This document shows positions 6,610 through 13,895 of a stretch of 35,263 nucleotides of DNA, one piece after another. The stretch is taken from assembly GCA_016763185.1 (NCBI GenBank), contig JAESUG010000005.1, forward strand, positions 1 through 35,263, given 5' to 3'. A model generated the notes under the pieces. It made no database searches, was not told the DNA's origin, and worked only from the letters and a program-made list of their open reading frames with translations. Position numbers and translations under genes: made by a program. The stretch is from Robiginitomaculum sp. (GTDB lineage: Bacteria; Pseudomonadota; Alphaproteobacteria; Caulobacterales; Maricaulaceae). How positions within the stretch are numbered: the first letter of the stretch is position 1; each line of letters begins with the position of its first letter.

Positions 6610-8070
6610 ATGTTTGATACTTTAACCGATGAGTTAGGCGGCATTTTTGACCGATTGACCGGTCGTGGCGCACTGTCGGAAAAAGATGTCAAAGCAACAC
6701 TGCGCGAAGTACGGGTTGCCTTGCTGGACGCGGATGTAGCCCTGTCCGTGGTCAAACAATTTATCACCTCGGTTGAGGCCGAAGCCATTGGCGACAAGGT
6801 GTTGCGTTCGGTAACACCGGGTCAGCAAATGATCAAAATTGTCCATGACGCTTTGGTTGAAATGCTGGGCGGCAACGAAGAAACCGCGCCCCCTCTAAAC
6901 CTAGCCGCCACACCACCGGTTGCGATTATGATGGCGGGCCTACAAGGTTCCGGTAAAACCACCACAGCCGCCAAGATCGCACTTCGTTTGCGCACCAAAG
7001 ACAATAAAAAAGTATTATTGGCCTCATTGGACACCCGTCGTCCGGCGGCGATGGAGCAATTGGCGCAATTGGCTGGATTGGCTGAAGTTGAGTGCTTGCC
7101 GATTGTTGGCGGTCAATTGCCGGTGCAGATCGCGGCTCGTGCCATCAAGCAAGCCAAACTTGGCGGCTTTGACGTCGTGATTTTGGATACTGCGGGCCGG
7201 ACCTCAATCGACGACGAACTGATGACCGAAGCAGCGGCGATTGCCAATATTGCCAAGCCTACCGAAATTTTGTTGGTGGCCGATGCACTAACCGGACAAG
7301 ACGCGGTGGAAACTGCCCAGCGTTTTCACGACCGTTTGGCCTTAACCGGTTTGGTGCTGACCCGTTTGGACGGCGATGGGCGTGGTGGTGCGGCTTTGTC
7401 GATGCGGGCCGTAACCGGGTTGCCGATTAAATTTTTGGGTGTGTCCGAGAAAATTGACGGACTGGACAATTTTGATGCGCGCCGCATAGCAGGTCGTATT
7501 TTGGGTCAAGGCGATGTGGTGTCACTGGTTGAAAAAGCCAGTGAGATGATCGACCAAAAGCAGGCGGACAAATTGGCCGCCAAAATGAAAAAAGGCACGT
7601 TTGATCTCGAAGATTTGGGCAATCAACTGCGCCAAATGCAAAAAATGGGCGGCTTACAAGCGATTATGGGTATGTTGCCGGGCATGGGTAAAATGCAAAA
7701 GCAGCTCGATGGCTCTGGCATGGATGACAGCGTTTTTACCAAACAGTTAGCGATTATTTCGTCCATGACCCCGCTGGAGCGTGAAAAACCTGTATTGCTC
7801 AAAGCCTCGCGCAAAAAACGTATTGCCGCTGGTTCTGGAACCCAAGTACAACAGATCAATCAATTGCTAAAAATGCACAAGCAAATGTCTGGCATGATGA
7901 AAAAAATGGGCAAAGGCGGACGCGGTGGCGACTTTGGCGGCCAAAACCCAGCCATGCCACCTAGCAATATTGATCCCATACAGCTCGAACAAATGAGACA
8001 AAAACTAGGGTCTGGCGGTTTGCCAGGCTTGGGCGGCGGCGGTTTACCCGGCCTGCCCGGAAAGAAATGA
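6610..8070 (+). CDS. ffh: Signal recognition particle protein Ffh (SRP54 GTPase)
   Basis: Ffh binds 4.5S RNA and signal sequences of nascent chains and docks with FtsY to deliver membrane proteins. The 486-residue protein shows the N domain (1-100), then the G domain with G1 GLQGSGKT (110-117), DTAGR (193-197) and TRLDGDGRGG (251-260). The methionine-rich M domain (from about 330) carries SRKKRIAAGSG, the RNA-binding signature. It ends in a Gly/Pro/Leu-rich tail. I chose the ATG at 6610 over 6517: MFDTLTDELGGIF is a typical Ffh start, while the extra 31 residues do not fit. It is first in the ffh-rpsP-rimM-trmD-rplS order, 44 bp before rpsP. All key GTPase motifs are intact. Confidence 0.97.
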   Translation: MFDTLTDELGGIFDRLTGRGALSEKDVKATLREVRVALLDADVALSVVKQFITSVEAEAIGDKVLRSVTPGQQMIKIVHDALVEMLGGNEETAPPLNLAATPPVAIMMAGLQGSGKTTTAAKIALRLRTKDNKKVLLASLDTRRPAAMEQLAQLAGLAEVECLPIVGGQLPVQIAARAIKQAKLGGFDVVILDTAGRTSIDDELMTEAAAIANIAKPTEILLVADALTGQDAVETAQRFHDRLALTGLVLTRLDGDGRGGAALSMRAVTGLPIKFLGVSEKIDGLDNFDARRIAGRILGQGDVVSLVEKASEMIDQKQADKLAAKMKKGTFDLEDLGNQLRQMQKMGGLQAIMGMLPGMGKMQKQLDGSGMDDSVFTKQLAIISSMTPLEREKPVLLKASRKKRIAAGSGTQVQQINQLLKMHKQMSGMMKKMGKGGRGGDFGGQNPAMPPSNIDPIQLEQMRQKLGSGGLPGLGGGGLPGLPGKK

Positions 8071-8114
8071 ACTTCTATTTTTAATTTTACACAAACCTCA
8101 AAAGGAATACTCAA

Positions 8115-8495
8115 ATGCCAGTAAAAATCAGATTAGCCAGAGGCGGTGCCAAGAAGCGTCCGTATTATCGTATCGTTATTGCCGATGTTCGCGCCCCACG
8201 CGATGGCCGTTATATTGAACAAGTTGGCACTCATAATCCATTATTGCCCAAAGACCATGAGGACCGGGTACGCATCAAAGAAGACCGCATCAAATATTGG
8301 CTTAGCAAAGGCGCACAACCCACCGATCGCGTGGCCAGATTTTTAAGCGTAGCTGGTTTGTACGAGTGGAAGCACGGCAATAACCCGAACAAAGGCAAGC
8401 CGGGCGAGAAAGCTTTGGAGCGGCTTGAAGAGAAAAAAGAAAAGAAGTCGCGAAAAAAGAAGCGGCTGTCGAAGCCAAAGAAGCTGCAAAACTAG
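8115..8495 (+). CDS. rpsP: 30S ribosomal protein S16 (zero-frame product)
   Basis: S16 is a small-subunit protein needed for 30S assembly. Residues 1-80 are a complete S16 domain, beginning [19 protein letters not shown] and including KAQP-like [16 protein letters not shown] upstream of 8115 is the ribosome-binding site. After about residue 95 the frame becomes lysine/arginine-rich and stops at 126 residues with an atypical ending ([13 protein letters not shown]). The -1 frame then stays open to 8677 and encodes the Ala/Glu/Lys-rich tail usual in alphaproteobacterial S16. The zero-frame end is therefore either one of two products of a programmed frameshift or the result of one missing A in a homopolymer. 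The essential domain is intact either way. Confidence 0.95.
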   Translation: MPVKIRLARGGAKKRPYYRIVIADVRAPRDGRYIEQVGTHNPLLPKDHEDRVRIKEDRIKYWLSKGAQPTDRVARFLSVAGLYEWKHGNNPNKGKPGEKALERLEEKKEKKSRKKKRLSKPKKLQN

Positions 8496-8677
8496 CTGCC
8501 GTCGAAGCCAAGGAAGCTGCAAAACTAGCCGCCATCGAAGCCAAAGAAGCTGCCAAAGCCGAAGCTGCAAAACCAGCCGAAGAAGCGCCAGCCACTGAGG
8601 CTGAAGCACCAGCCACTGAGGCTGCGGCCACTGAAGAAACGCCGGCAACAGACACGCCGGAAACCAAAGAAAGCTGA
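8459..8677 (+). other. rpsP: -1 frame C-terminal extension of S16
   Basis: At 8453-8459 the zero-frame codons read cgA AAA AAG, a perfect X_XXY_YYZ slippery heptamer identical to that of E. coli dnaX. Slipping back one base continues as GAA GCG GCT GTC to a TGA at 8675-8677. That adds 72 codons ([20 protein letters not shown] and so on) and gives a 187-residue S16. The tail resembles those of alphaproteobacterial S16 proteins. With it, the gap to rimM falls from about 214 to 32 bp. An insertion of one A in either A6 run (8433-8438 or 8453-8458) would also fuse the frames, so an assembly error is possible. Confidence 0.7.
8471..8554 (+). repeat. 33-bp coding tandem repeat in the S16 tail
   Basis: Two full 33-bp units (8471-8503 and 8504-8536) and a partial third (8537-8554) encode [10 protein letters not shown](V/I) in the -1 frame. 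Unit differences are mostly at third codon positions (AAA/AAG, GCT/GCC), supporting translation of this frame. Confidence 0.75.
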
Positions 8678-8709
8678 GCGATATTGGTTTGAGAGGGGGA
8701 GTATTTTAC

Positions 8710-9267
8710 ATGTTGGAACCCTCTCATACCGTATTCATAGCTGCGATCGCTGGGGCTTTTGGGGCCAAGGGTGAGATCAAGATAAAATCCTTCACCCAAG
8801 ACCCGGCGGCCTGTTTGGAGTATGCGCCGTTTGTTGATGAGGCGGGCAAGGAGATATTAAAAATCTCCAAACCACGGGTCATTAAGGGCGGCTTTGCGGT
8901 ACGTTCTCCGGGCATACAATATCGCGATCAAGCTGAAGCTTTGCGCGGAACTAAGTTATATTGCCTGCGCAGCCAATTGCGAAAACCAGAGGAGGATGAG
9001 TTTTATCATTCCGATCTAGTTGGTTTGCAGGTGCAATCGGCGGAGGGTCAGATTTTAGGTCAAATCACAGCCATACATAATTTTGGTGCGTCTGATTTGT
9101 TAGAGATCACGGGCACGCCTGATGTGGCTGAGGATTGGACATTGCCGTTTACATTGGCGCATGTGCCAACGGTAGATATTGCGGCCAAAACCGTAATTAT
9201 TGCTGACTGGCAGAGGTTTTTGCCCGAAGCCAAAGCCCAAAAAAAACCACGTGATCATGATGCGTGA
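8710..9267 (+). CDS. rimM: Ribosome maturation factor RimM
   Basis: RimM binds S19 and assists late 30S head assembly and 16S rRNA processing. The 185-residue protein has the N-terminal barrel ([19 protein letters not shown]) and the C-terminal PRC-barrel half ([20 protein letters not shown], later [13 protein letters not shown]). I preferred the ATG at 8710 to the TTG at 8689, because GAGGGGGA lies nine bases upstream of 8710. It overlaps trmD by about 11 bases, so the two are probably translationally coupled. The rpsP-rimM-trmD-rplS order is the usual one, linking ribosome assembly with tRNA modification. Confidence 0.94.
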   Translation: MLEPSHTVFIAAIAGAFGAKGEIKIKSFTQDPAACLEYAPFVDEAGKEILKISKPRVIKGGFAVRSPGIQYRDQAEALRGTKLYCLRSQLRKPEEDEFYHSDLVGLQVQSAEGQILGQITAIHNFGASDLLEITGTPDVAEDWTLPFTLAHVPTVDIAAKTVIIADWQRFLPEAKAQKKPRDHDA

Positions 9268-9976
9268 ACCGTTTAGCGCCACCGTCCTTACCTTGTTCCC
9301 GGAGGCGTTTCCTGGTGTGCTGGGGGCGTCTTTGATTGGGCGCGCGTTAAAACAGCAAAAATGGCAGCTTGAAACGCTGGACATTCGTTCGTTTTCCCAT
9401 CATAAGCACGCCTCCGTTGACGATACGCCTGCTGGCGGCGGCCCAGGAATGGTACTGCGCCCAGATGTAGCGGCAATGGCAATAGATAGTGTGACGGATA
9501 AAAACCGCCCACTGATCCACCTTAGCCCCCGGGGCAAACCGTTGACCCAAACCCGTGTTCGGGAGCTGGCGGCGGGTCCGGGAGTGGTGCTGTTTTGCAG
9601 CCGGTTTGAGGGTTTGGATCAACGGGTAATTGATGGCCGTGACATGGAAGAGATGAGTATTGGCGATTATGTACTCGCCGGTGGGGAAGTGGCGGCGCAG
9701 GTGTTAATTGAGGCCTGTGTTCGATTGTTGCCCGGTGTGTTGGGAGATATGATGTCAACACACGAAGAAAGTTTTGAAGGGGATTTGCTTGAATACCCAC
9801 AATATACCCGGCCTCGGGTGTGGGAAGACCAGCAAATACCAGAAGTATTGCTAAGTGGCGATCATGGGCGTATAGCCCGCTGGCGGCGCGAAGCAGCGAT
9901 AGGTTTAACCAAACGCGTTCGACCTGATCTAATGGATCGGGCGCGACACAGGAGTAAAGATGATGAACATCATTGA
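9257..9976 (+). CDS. trmD: tRNA (guanine-N1)-methyltransferase TrmD
   Basis: TrmD makes m1G37 in tRNAs reading CCN, CUN and CGG codons, preventing +1 frameshifts, and uses S-adenosylmethionine in a SPOUT trefoil knot. Visible motifs are LSPRGKPL (89-96), [10 protein letters not shown] (115-124) and [11 protein letters not shown] (134-144), then [10 protein letters not shown] and [14 protein letters not shown]. The usual GRYEG is SRFEG here, a conservative variant in a lineage-typical place. I replaced the ORF-track start 9200 with the ATG pair at 9257/9260, which begins at [14 protein letters not shown] as in the family. The protein is about 239 residues. It overlaps both rimM and rplS. Confidence 0.95.
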   Translation: MMREPFSATVLTLFPEAFPGVLGASLIGRALKQQKWQLETLDIRSFSHHKHASVDDTPAGGGPGMVLRPDVAAMAIDSVTDKNRPLIHLSPRGKPLTQTRVRELAAGPGVVLFCSRFEGLDQRVIDGRDMEEMSIGDYVLAGGEVAAQVLIEACVRLLPGVLGDMMSTHEESFEGDLLEYPQYTRPRVWEDQQIPEVLLSGDHGRIARWRREAAIGLTKRVRPDLMDRARHRSKDDEHH

Positions 9977-10370
9977 ACAGATTGAACAAGAAGAAGCCGC
10001 CCGCATCCTAGGTGAAAGAACGCACCCAGATTTTTCGGCCGGTGATACCATCCGCGTGATGGTTCGCATCGTCGAAGGCGAACGCGAACGTCTACAGGCG
10101 TTTGAGGGCGTATGTATTGCCCGCCAAGGCGGTGGCCTCAACCAAAGCTTCACCGTGCGTAAATTGTCATTTGGCGAAGGCGTGGAACGAGTGTTTCCGC
10201 TCTACAGCCCTAATGTCGATAGCATTGAGATCAAACGCAAAGGCAAAGTCCGCAGAGCCAAGCTATATTACCTGCGCGGCCTAACCGGCAAAGCCGCCCG
10301 TATCATCGAGCGCACCTCTGGCCGCGGCATGGCCGACGTTCGCGCCAGACGCGCCAAGAAAAGTAAATAA
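9963..10370 (+). CDS. rplS: 50S ribosomal protein L19
   Basis: L19 lies at the 30S-50S interface. The 135-residue sequence is a complete L19: [15 protein letters not shown], then [40 protein letters not shown] and [17 protein letters not shown] at 9950-9954 precedes two adjacent ATGs (9960 and 9963). I take 9963 for its eight-base spacing and canonical MNII start, but 9960 is equally readable. The gene overlaps the trmD end by 14 bases and is closed by the strong terminator at 10397-10427. It is therefore the last gene of the ffh/rpsP unit. Confidence 0.96.
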   Translation: MNIIEQIEQEEAARILGERTHPDFSAGDTIRVMVRIVEGERERLQAFEGVCIARQGGGLNQSFTVRKLSFGEGVERVFPLYSPNVDSIEIKRKGKVRRAKLYYLRGLTGKAARIIERTSGRGMADVRARRAKKSK

Positions 10371-10396
10371 ACTTTTTTGAGTTGTAACGAATACCG

Positions 10397-10427
10397 AAAA
10401 CGCCCTTGGTTCGCCGGGGCGTTTTTT
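10397..10427 (+). terminator. Intrinsic terminator after rplS
   Basis: AAAACGCCC (10397-10405) pairs perfectly with GGGCGTTTT (10417-10425), and the T-run continues to 10427. It lies 26 bp past the rplS stop, a textbook Rho-independent terminator. Confidence 0.9.
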
Positions 10428-10483
10428 GTTGGGGCCACCATATAGACGAAGTACAAGCGTTCAGTCATCTAAGCATTTCAAAG

Positions 10484-10632
10484 ACTGGGTCACCCGGACA
10501 AGCCGTGTGATGACAAAAAGGGTAGGTATTATAACCGATGTCATCAAAATAACCGATCTCTTCAACCCCCTTCAACCTATCATCAAATTCTCTCTCAACT
10601 TGTCATCACACGGCTTGTCCGGGTGATCCAGT
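10484..10632. repeat. 149-bp MITE-like inverted repeat
   Basis: The 33-bp arms at 10484-10516 and 10600-10632 are complementary with one mismatch and share the core TCACCCGGACAAGCCGTGTG. The 83-bp centre is AT-richer, with two TAACCGAT copies and no ORF. Further AAGCCGGGTGATGACAG just right of the element (about 10637) looks like part of another arm. The core CCGGACAAGCCGTG is a relative of CCGAACAAGTCGTG at 81 and 6264. It sits between the convergent rplS and xseA genes. The rest of 10633-10773 holds nothing I recognise. Confidence 0.8.
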
Positions 10633-10773
10633 TCCAAGCCGGGTGATGACAGTATGAAAAAATAGACATTCCAATTTACCTCATCATATTCCCTATCCAA
10701 TTTTCTCAATGTGCCGGTAGGATAATGCTCAAGCGAAATTAGCTAGACAAATAGAGGGATACCTATTTACCCT

Positions 10774-12183
10774 TCAAAACAAATCGCCTTGTTCCGGGTC
10801 CGCTGCCTTTGCTTTGCGCCCAGCGGGCCGAACTGCTTTGGCTCCTTCGCCAATTACCGCTATTTTTTTGCCATCAATGAATTCGAGCGAAACATGCTCT
10901 GCACTTTGTAGCCCAGCCGCACGGGTGACCAATTGGCCGCTATCCCCGCGTACCAATGCAAAGCCACGCCCCAACACGGACTTGTGCGATAAAGCACCCA
11001 GGATTTTGCGGGTGGCGTATAAGCGCTCAGTACGCGCCGCCAATAGGCGCTCCATCGCTGGGTTGACCCGCTTGGCAAGTCCGCTAACCAATGCTTCGCG
11101 TTGGATAATTCCGGTTTGCAGGGTTTTCGGACGCAGGCCCGCAATGGCCCGATGCACGGCTTGTTCGGCGCATTCCACCCGTCGGATTAGGGCTTGCCCC
11201 AATCGGCTGGCTATATAGTCAAAGCGCTGGCTGACCGCGGCCAACAGCTCCTCTGGCTTGGGTAGGCCACGCTTTGCCGAGGTTAGTGCCAGTTCGCGAG
11301 CCTCGATTAACCGGCGCAACCCGGCTTTTAGGCGCAGTGCGCTTTCATCCAAGCTGGCGATCAGATCCGCACGTACCGGCACTGCCATCTCCGCCGCGCC
11401 GGTGGGGGTTGGCGCGCGCACGTCGGCGACCAGATCCAACAAGCTCCAATCGGTTTCATGGCCGATGGCCGAAATCAATGGGATGGAACAGGCATGGGCG
11501 GCGCGAACTACTTCTTCTTCGTTAAATGGCCATAAATCCTCAACCGAGCCACCGCCGCGGGCAATAATCAACAGATCAGGGCGCGGGATATCACCGTCCG
11601 CAGACATTTCGTGAAAACCGTTAATGGCGGTGGTTATTTGCGCGGCGGCTTTGTCGCCTTGGACCAATACGGGCCATAGCAGTACATGGCGCGGAAACCG
11701 GTCTTCGAGTCGGTGCAGGATATCGCGGATCACCGCACCGGTGGGCGAAGTTATGACCCCGATTACTTCCGGCAAAAACGGTAAACTTTGTTTATGGGTT
11801 TCGGCAAATAAGCCCTCAGTGGTTAATTTCTTTTTGCGTTCGGCCAGCAATGCCATCAACGCCCCGGCCCCGGCGGGTTCTAATTGCGTGATGACCAATT
11901 GATATTGCGAGCGCCCAGGATAGGTGGTGAGCTTGCCCTCGGCGATCACCTCCAAACCTTCTTCGGGACGAAAGCTTAAGCGTCCAGCCACGCCTTTCCA
12001 GACAATGGACGAGATCACCGCTTTGTCGTCTTTTAAGTCCATATAGATATGGCCGGAACCAGCAATGGTCACCCGGCCCAGCTCGCCGCGCACCCGTACA
12101 TGGCCATAATTTTCCTCGACGGTACGTTTTAAGGAACCAGCCAGTTCGGAGACCGTAAATTCATGTGCATTGGTTTGTGTCAT
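10774..12183 (-). CDS. xseA: Exodeoxyribonuclease VII large subunit
   Basis: XseA is the catalytic subunit of ExoVII, a single-strand-specific nuclease acting in mismatch repair and removal of damaged DNA. The 469-residue protein has an N-terminal OB-fold (FTVSELAGSLKRTVEENYGH to about 100). The catalytic core follows, with VIGVITSPTGAVIRDIL, RPDLLIIARGGGSVEDLWPF and ISAIGHETDWSLLDLVADVR, all typical. A long helical region comes next. It ends in a short basic tail (KAVRPAGRKAKAADPEQGDLF). The small subunit gene xseB is not in the window. It is divergent from purD across 55 bp, which must hold both promoters. Confidence 0.95.
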   Translation of the reverse strand: MTQTNAHEFTVSELAGSLKRTVEENYGHVRVRGELGRVTIAGSGHIYMDLKDDKAVISSIVWKGVAGRLSFRPEEGLEVIAEGKLTTYPGRSQYQLVITQLEPAGAGALMALLAERKKKLTTEGLFAETHKQSLPFLPEVIGVITSPTGAVIRDILHRLEDRFPRHVLLWPVLVQGDKAAAQITTAINGFHEMSADGDIPRPDLLIIARGGGSVEDLWPFNEEEVVRAAHACSIPLISAIGHETDWSLLDLVADVRAPTPTGAAEMAVPVRADLIASLDESALRLKAGLRRLIEARELALTSAKRGLPKPEELLAAVSQRFDYIASRLGQALIRRVECAEQAVHRAIAGLRPKTLQTGIIQREALVSGLAKRVNPAMERLLAARTERLYATRKILGALSHKSVLGRGFALVRGDSGQLVTRAAGLQSAEHVSLEFIDGKKIAVIGEGAKAVRPAGRKAKAADPEQGDLF

Positions 12184-12238
12184 TGGGAGCGAATCTTAGT
12201 ATGGAAGATCAGCTTGGCAAGGCGCTAGGGGAATATCG

Positions 12239-13513
12239 ATGAAAATAATGCTGGTGGGCAATGGCGGGCGCGAACATGCATTGGCGTGGAAGCTGTCCCA
12301 AAGTCCGATATTACGCGAGATGATCTTGGCCCCCGGCAGCGATGCAATGGCCGTCTATGGCCGTTGTGTTGCGGTTGCGGCGGATGATGTGGCTGGCTTG
12401 GTACAGTTGGCGGCGTTAGAACAACCAGATCTCGTAGTCATTGGCCCAGAGGTCGCCTTGGCCGCGGGGTTGGTTGATCAATTGGCAGAGCTAGAAATTT
12501 TGGCGTTTGGCCCCAGTGCCGCTGCCGCGAAATTAGAAGCGTCCAAAGCATTTACTAAAGATTTTTGCCAACGCCATAATATTCCGACGGCTCGTTCAAA
12601 AACCGTCGCTACGGATATGGCAGCCCATGCCTATTTGGAGACCTTGCCCGGCCCCTATGTGCTCAAAGCCGATGGTTTGGCCGCCGGCAAAGGCGTGGTG
12701 ATCACCGATGAATTAGCGGCGGCAAAACAAGCGGCCAGCGACATGCTCGGCGGACAGTTCGGTGCCGCATCTGCCAAATTGGTCATCGAAGAGTTCCTGA
12801 GCGGCGAAGAAGCATCCCTCTTTGTGTTGTGCGATGGCACCAGCGCCGTCCCCTTGGTCGGCGCCCAAGATCATAAACGCGCCTTTGATGACGACCAAGG
12901 CCCAAACACCGGTGGCATGGGTTGTTATTCACCAGCGCCGGTGCTGGATGCGTTGATGACGGCCAAGGTAATGGATGAGATTATCACGCCAACTTTACGT
13001 GGCATGAAGCAAGAGGGCGCACCGTTTGTTGGGGTGTTATATGCCGGGCTAATGATCGATCAAACCGGCCCAAAATTAATCGAATATAATGTACGCTTTG
13101 GCGACCCCGAAGCCCAAGTTTTAATGCGCCGTTTACAAAGCGATTTGCTGCCGGTGTTATTGGCTTGTGCCAATGGTTCGTTGGCGGATGTGCCTGCATT
13201 GCACTGGGATGAGCGCCCTGCCGCCTGTGTGGTGATGGCGACGAAGGGCTATCCGGGGAAGGTAGAGAAAGGTTCCAAGATCAGTGGGTTGGAACGTGCC
13301 GCCGCTACCTCCAACGTCGAAATTTTCCATGCCGGAACCAAGCAAGACGAGACCGGGCAATGGCTTGCCAATGGCGGGCGGGTGCTGAACATCTCCGCAA
13401 TGGGTGATGATTTGGCCGAAGCCGTGAACCATTGTTACGCGGCGGTTGATCTCATTGATTGGCCGGAAGGTTTTTGTCGCCGCGATATCGGTCGGCGCGC
13501 TTTGACGAACTGA
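12239..13513 (+). CDS. purD: Phosphoribosylamine-glycine ligase (GAR synthetase)
   Basis: PurD joins phosphoribosylamine, glycine and ATP to make GAR, step two of de novo purine synthesis. The 424-residue ATP-grasp protein shows GNGGREHALAWKL at 8-20, the ATP-binding KADGLAAGKGVV, DHKRAFDDDQGPNTGGMG and the metal-binding YNVRFGDPEAQ. All are intact and the length is standard. AGGGGA seven bases before 12239 supports the start. It is divergent from xseA. No purine-repressor site or riboswitch is evident in the short upstream gap. Confidence 0.96.
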   Translation: MKIMLVGNGGREHALAWKLSQSPILREMILAPGSDAMAVYGRCVAVAADDVAGLVQLAALEQPDLVVIGPEVALAAGLVDQLAELEILAFGPSAAAAKLEASKAFTKDFCQRHNIPTARSKTVATDMAAHAYLETLPGPYVLKADGLAAGKGVVITDELAAAKQAASDMLGGQFGAASAKLVIEEFLSGEEASLFVLCDGTSAVPLVGAQDHKRAFDDDQGPNTGGMGCYSPAPVLDALMTAKVMDEIITPTLRGMKQEGAPFVGVLYAGLMIDQTGPKLIEYNVRFGDPEAQVLMRRLQSDLLPVLLACANGSLADVPALHWDERPAACVVMATKGYPGKVEKGSKISGLERAAATSNVEIFHAGTKQDETGQWLANGGRVLNISAMGDDLAEAVNHCYAAVDLIDWPEGFCRRDIGRRALTN

Positions 13514-13643
13514 TTTATTTTGCTTTTGCCCGCATCAACTATCCACTTCTTGCGCTGTCATTGCTTTTCCAATGTCGTCACAAACTAGGCACCCAACCGG
13601 CCCCCGGCCTCTTGGGCAAAGTATTTATGGCGCACAAAGAACT

Positions 13644-13668
13644 GGACCCCGGATTAAATCCGGGGTCC
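13644..13668. repeat. Perfect 25-bp palindrome, GGACCCC family
   Basis: GGACCCCGGATT and AATCCGGGGTCC are perfect 12-bp arms around one A. It lies 130 bp past purD in the 382-bp gap before pmbA and has no T-run. It may act as a 3' hairpin, but it matches the dispersed repeat family. The rest of 13514-13895 contains the next repeat and no gene I can support. Confidence 0.7.
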
Positions 13669-13754
13669 GAATATGATCGAGAGTTTACGATATTAACCCA
13701 TTGTCCGTATCGTCATCAATGCGGGTGGTAAACCGGTCCCCTTACCTTGCGCCT

Positions 13755-13775
13755 CTCTCCGGTTTGACCGGAGGG
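13755..13775. repeat. Degenerate GGACCCC-family hairpin, minus orientation
   Basis: CTCCGGT (13757-13763) pairs with ACCGGAG (13767-13773) around TTG. On the minus strand, with its flank, it reads TGGACCCTCCGGTCAAACC, aligning with the 13644 palindrome. On the plus strand CTTTTT follows within about eight bases, so it could double as a weak terminator. Confidence 0.5.
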
Positions 13776-13895
13776 TCCATCTTTTTGAAAAAATGCTTGT
13801 GGCCCAACCAGAAGGAAATTCCGATCTGCTATTATTTTACCCAATTTGGTTGATTTTTATTGCAGCTTTGTCCGCCAGTTTGTAGAGCCGGTGCC

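Noticed and set aside
8302-8799. 165-aa minus-strand ORF rich in Ala/Ser
   Set aside because: It is the antisense readout of the rpsP tail repeat and the rimM start, and the sense -1 frame explains the composition better.
10426-10626. 66-aa ORF across the inverted repeat
   Set aside because: It starts within the rplS terminator and is composed mainly of repeat arm sequence.
13459-13731. 90-aa plus-strand ORF after purD
   Set aside because: It starts inside purD in another frame and runs through the palindromic repeat; there is no domain or start signal.
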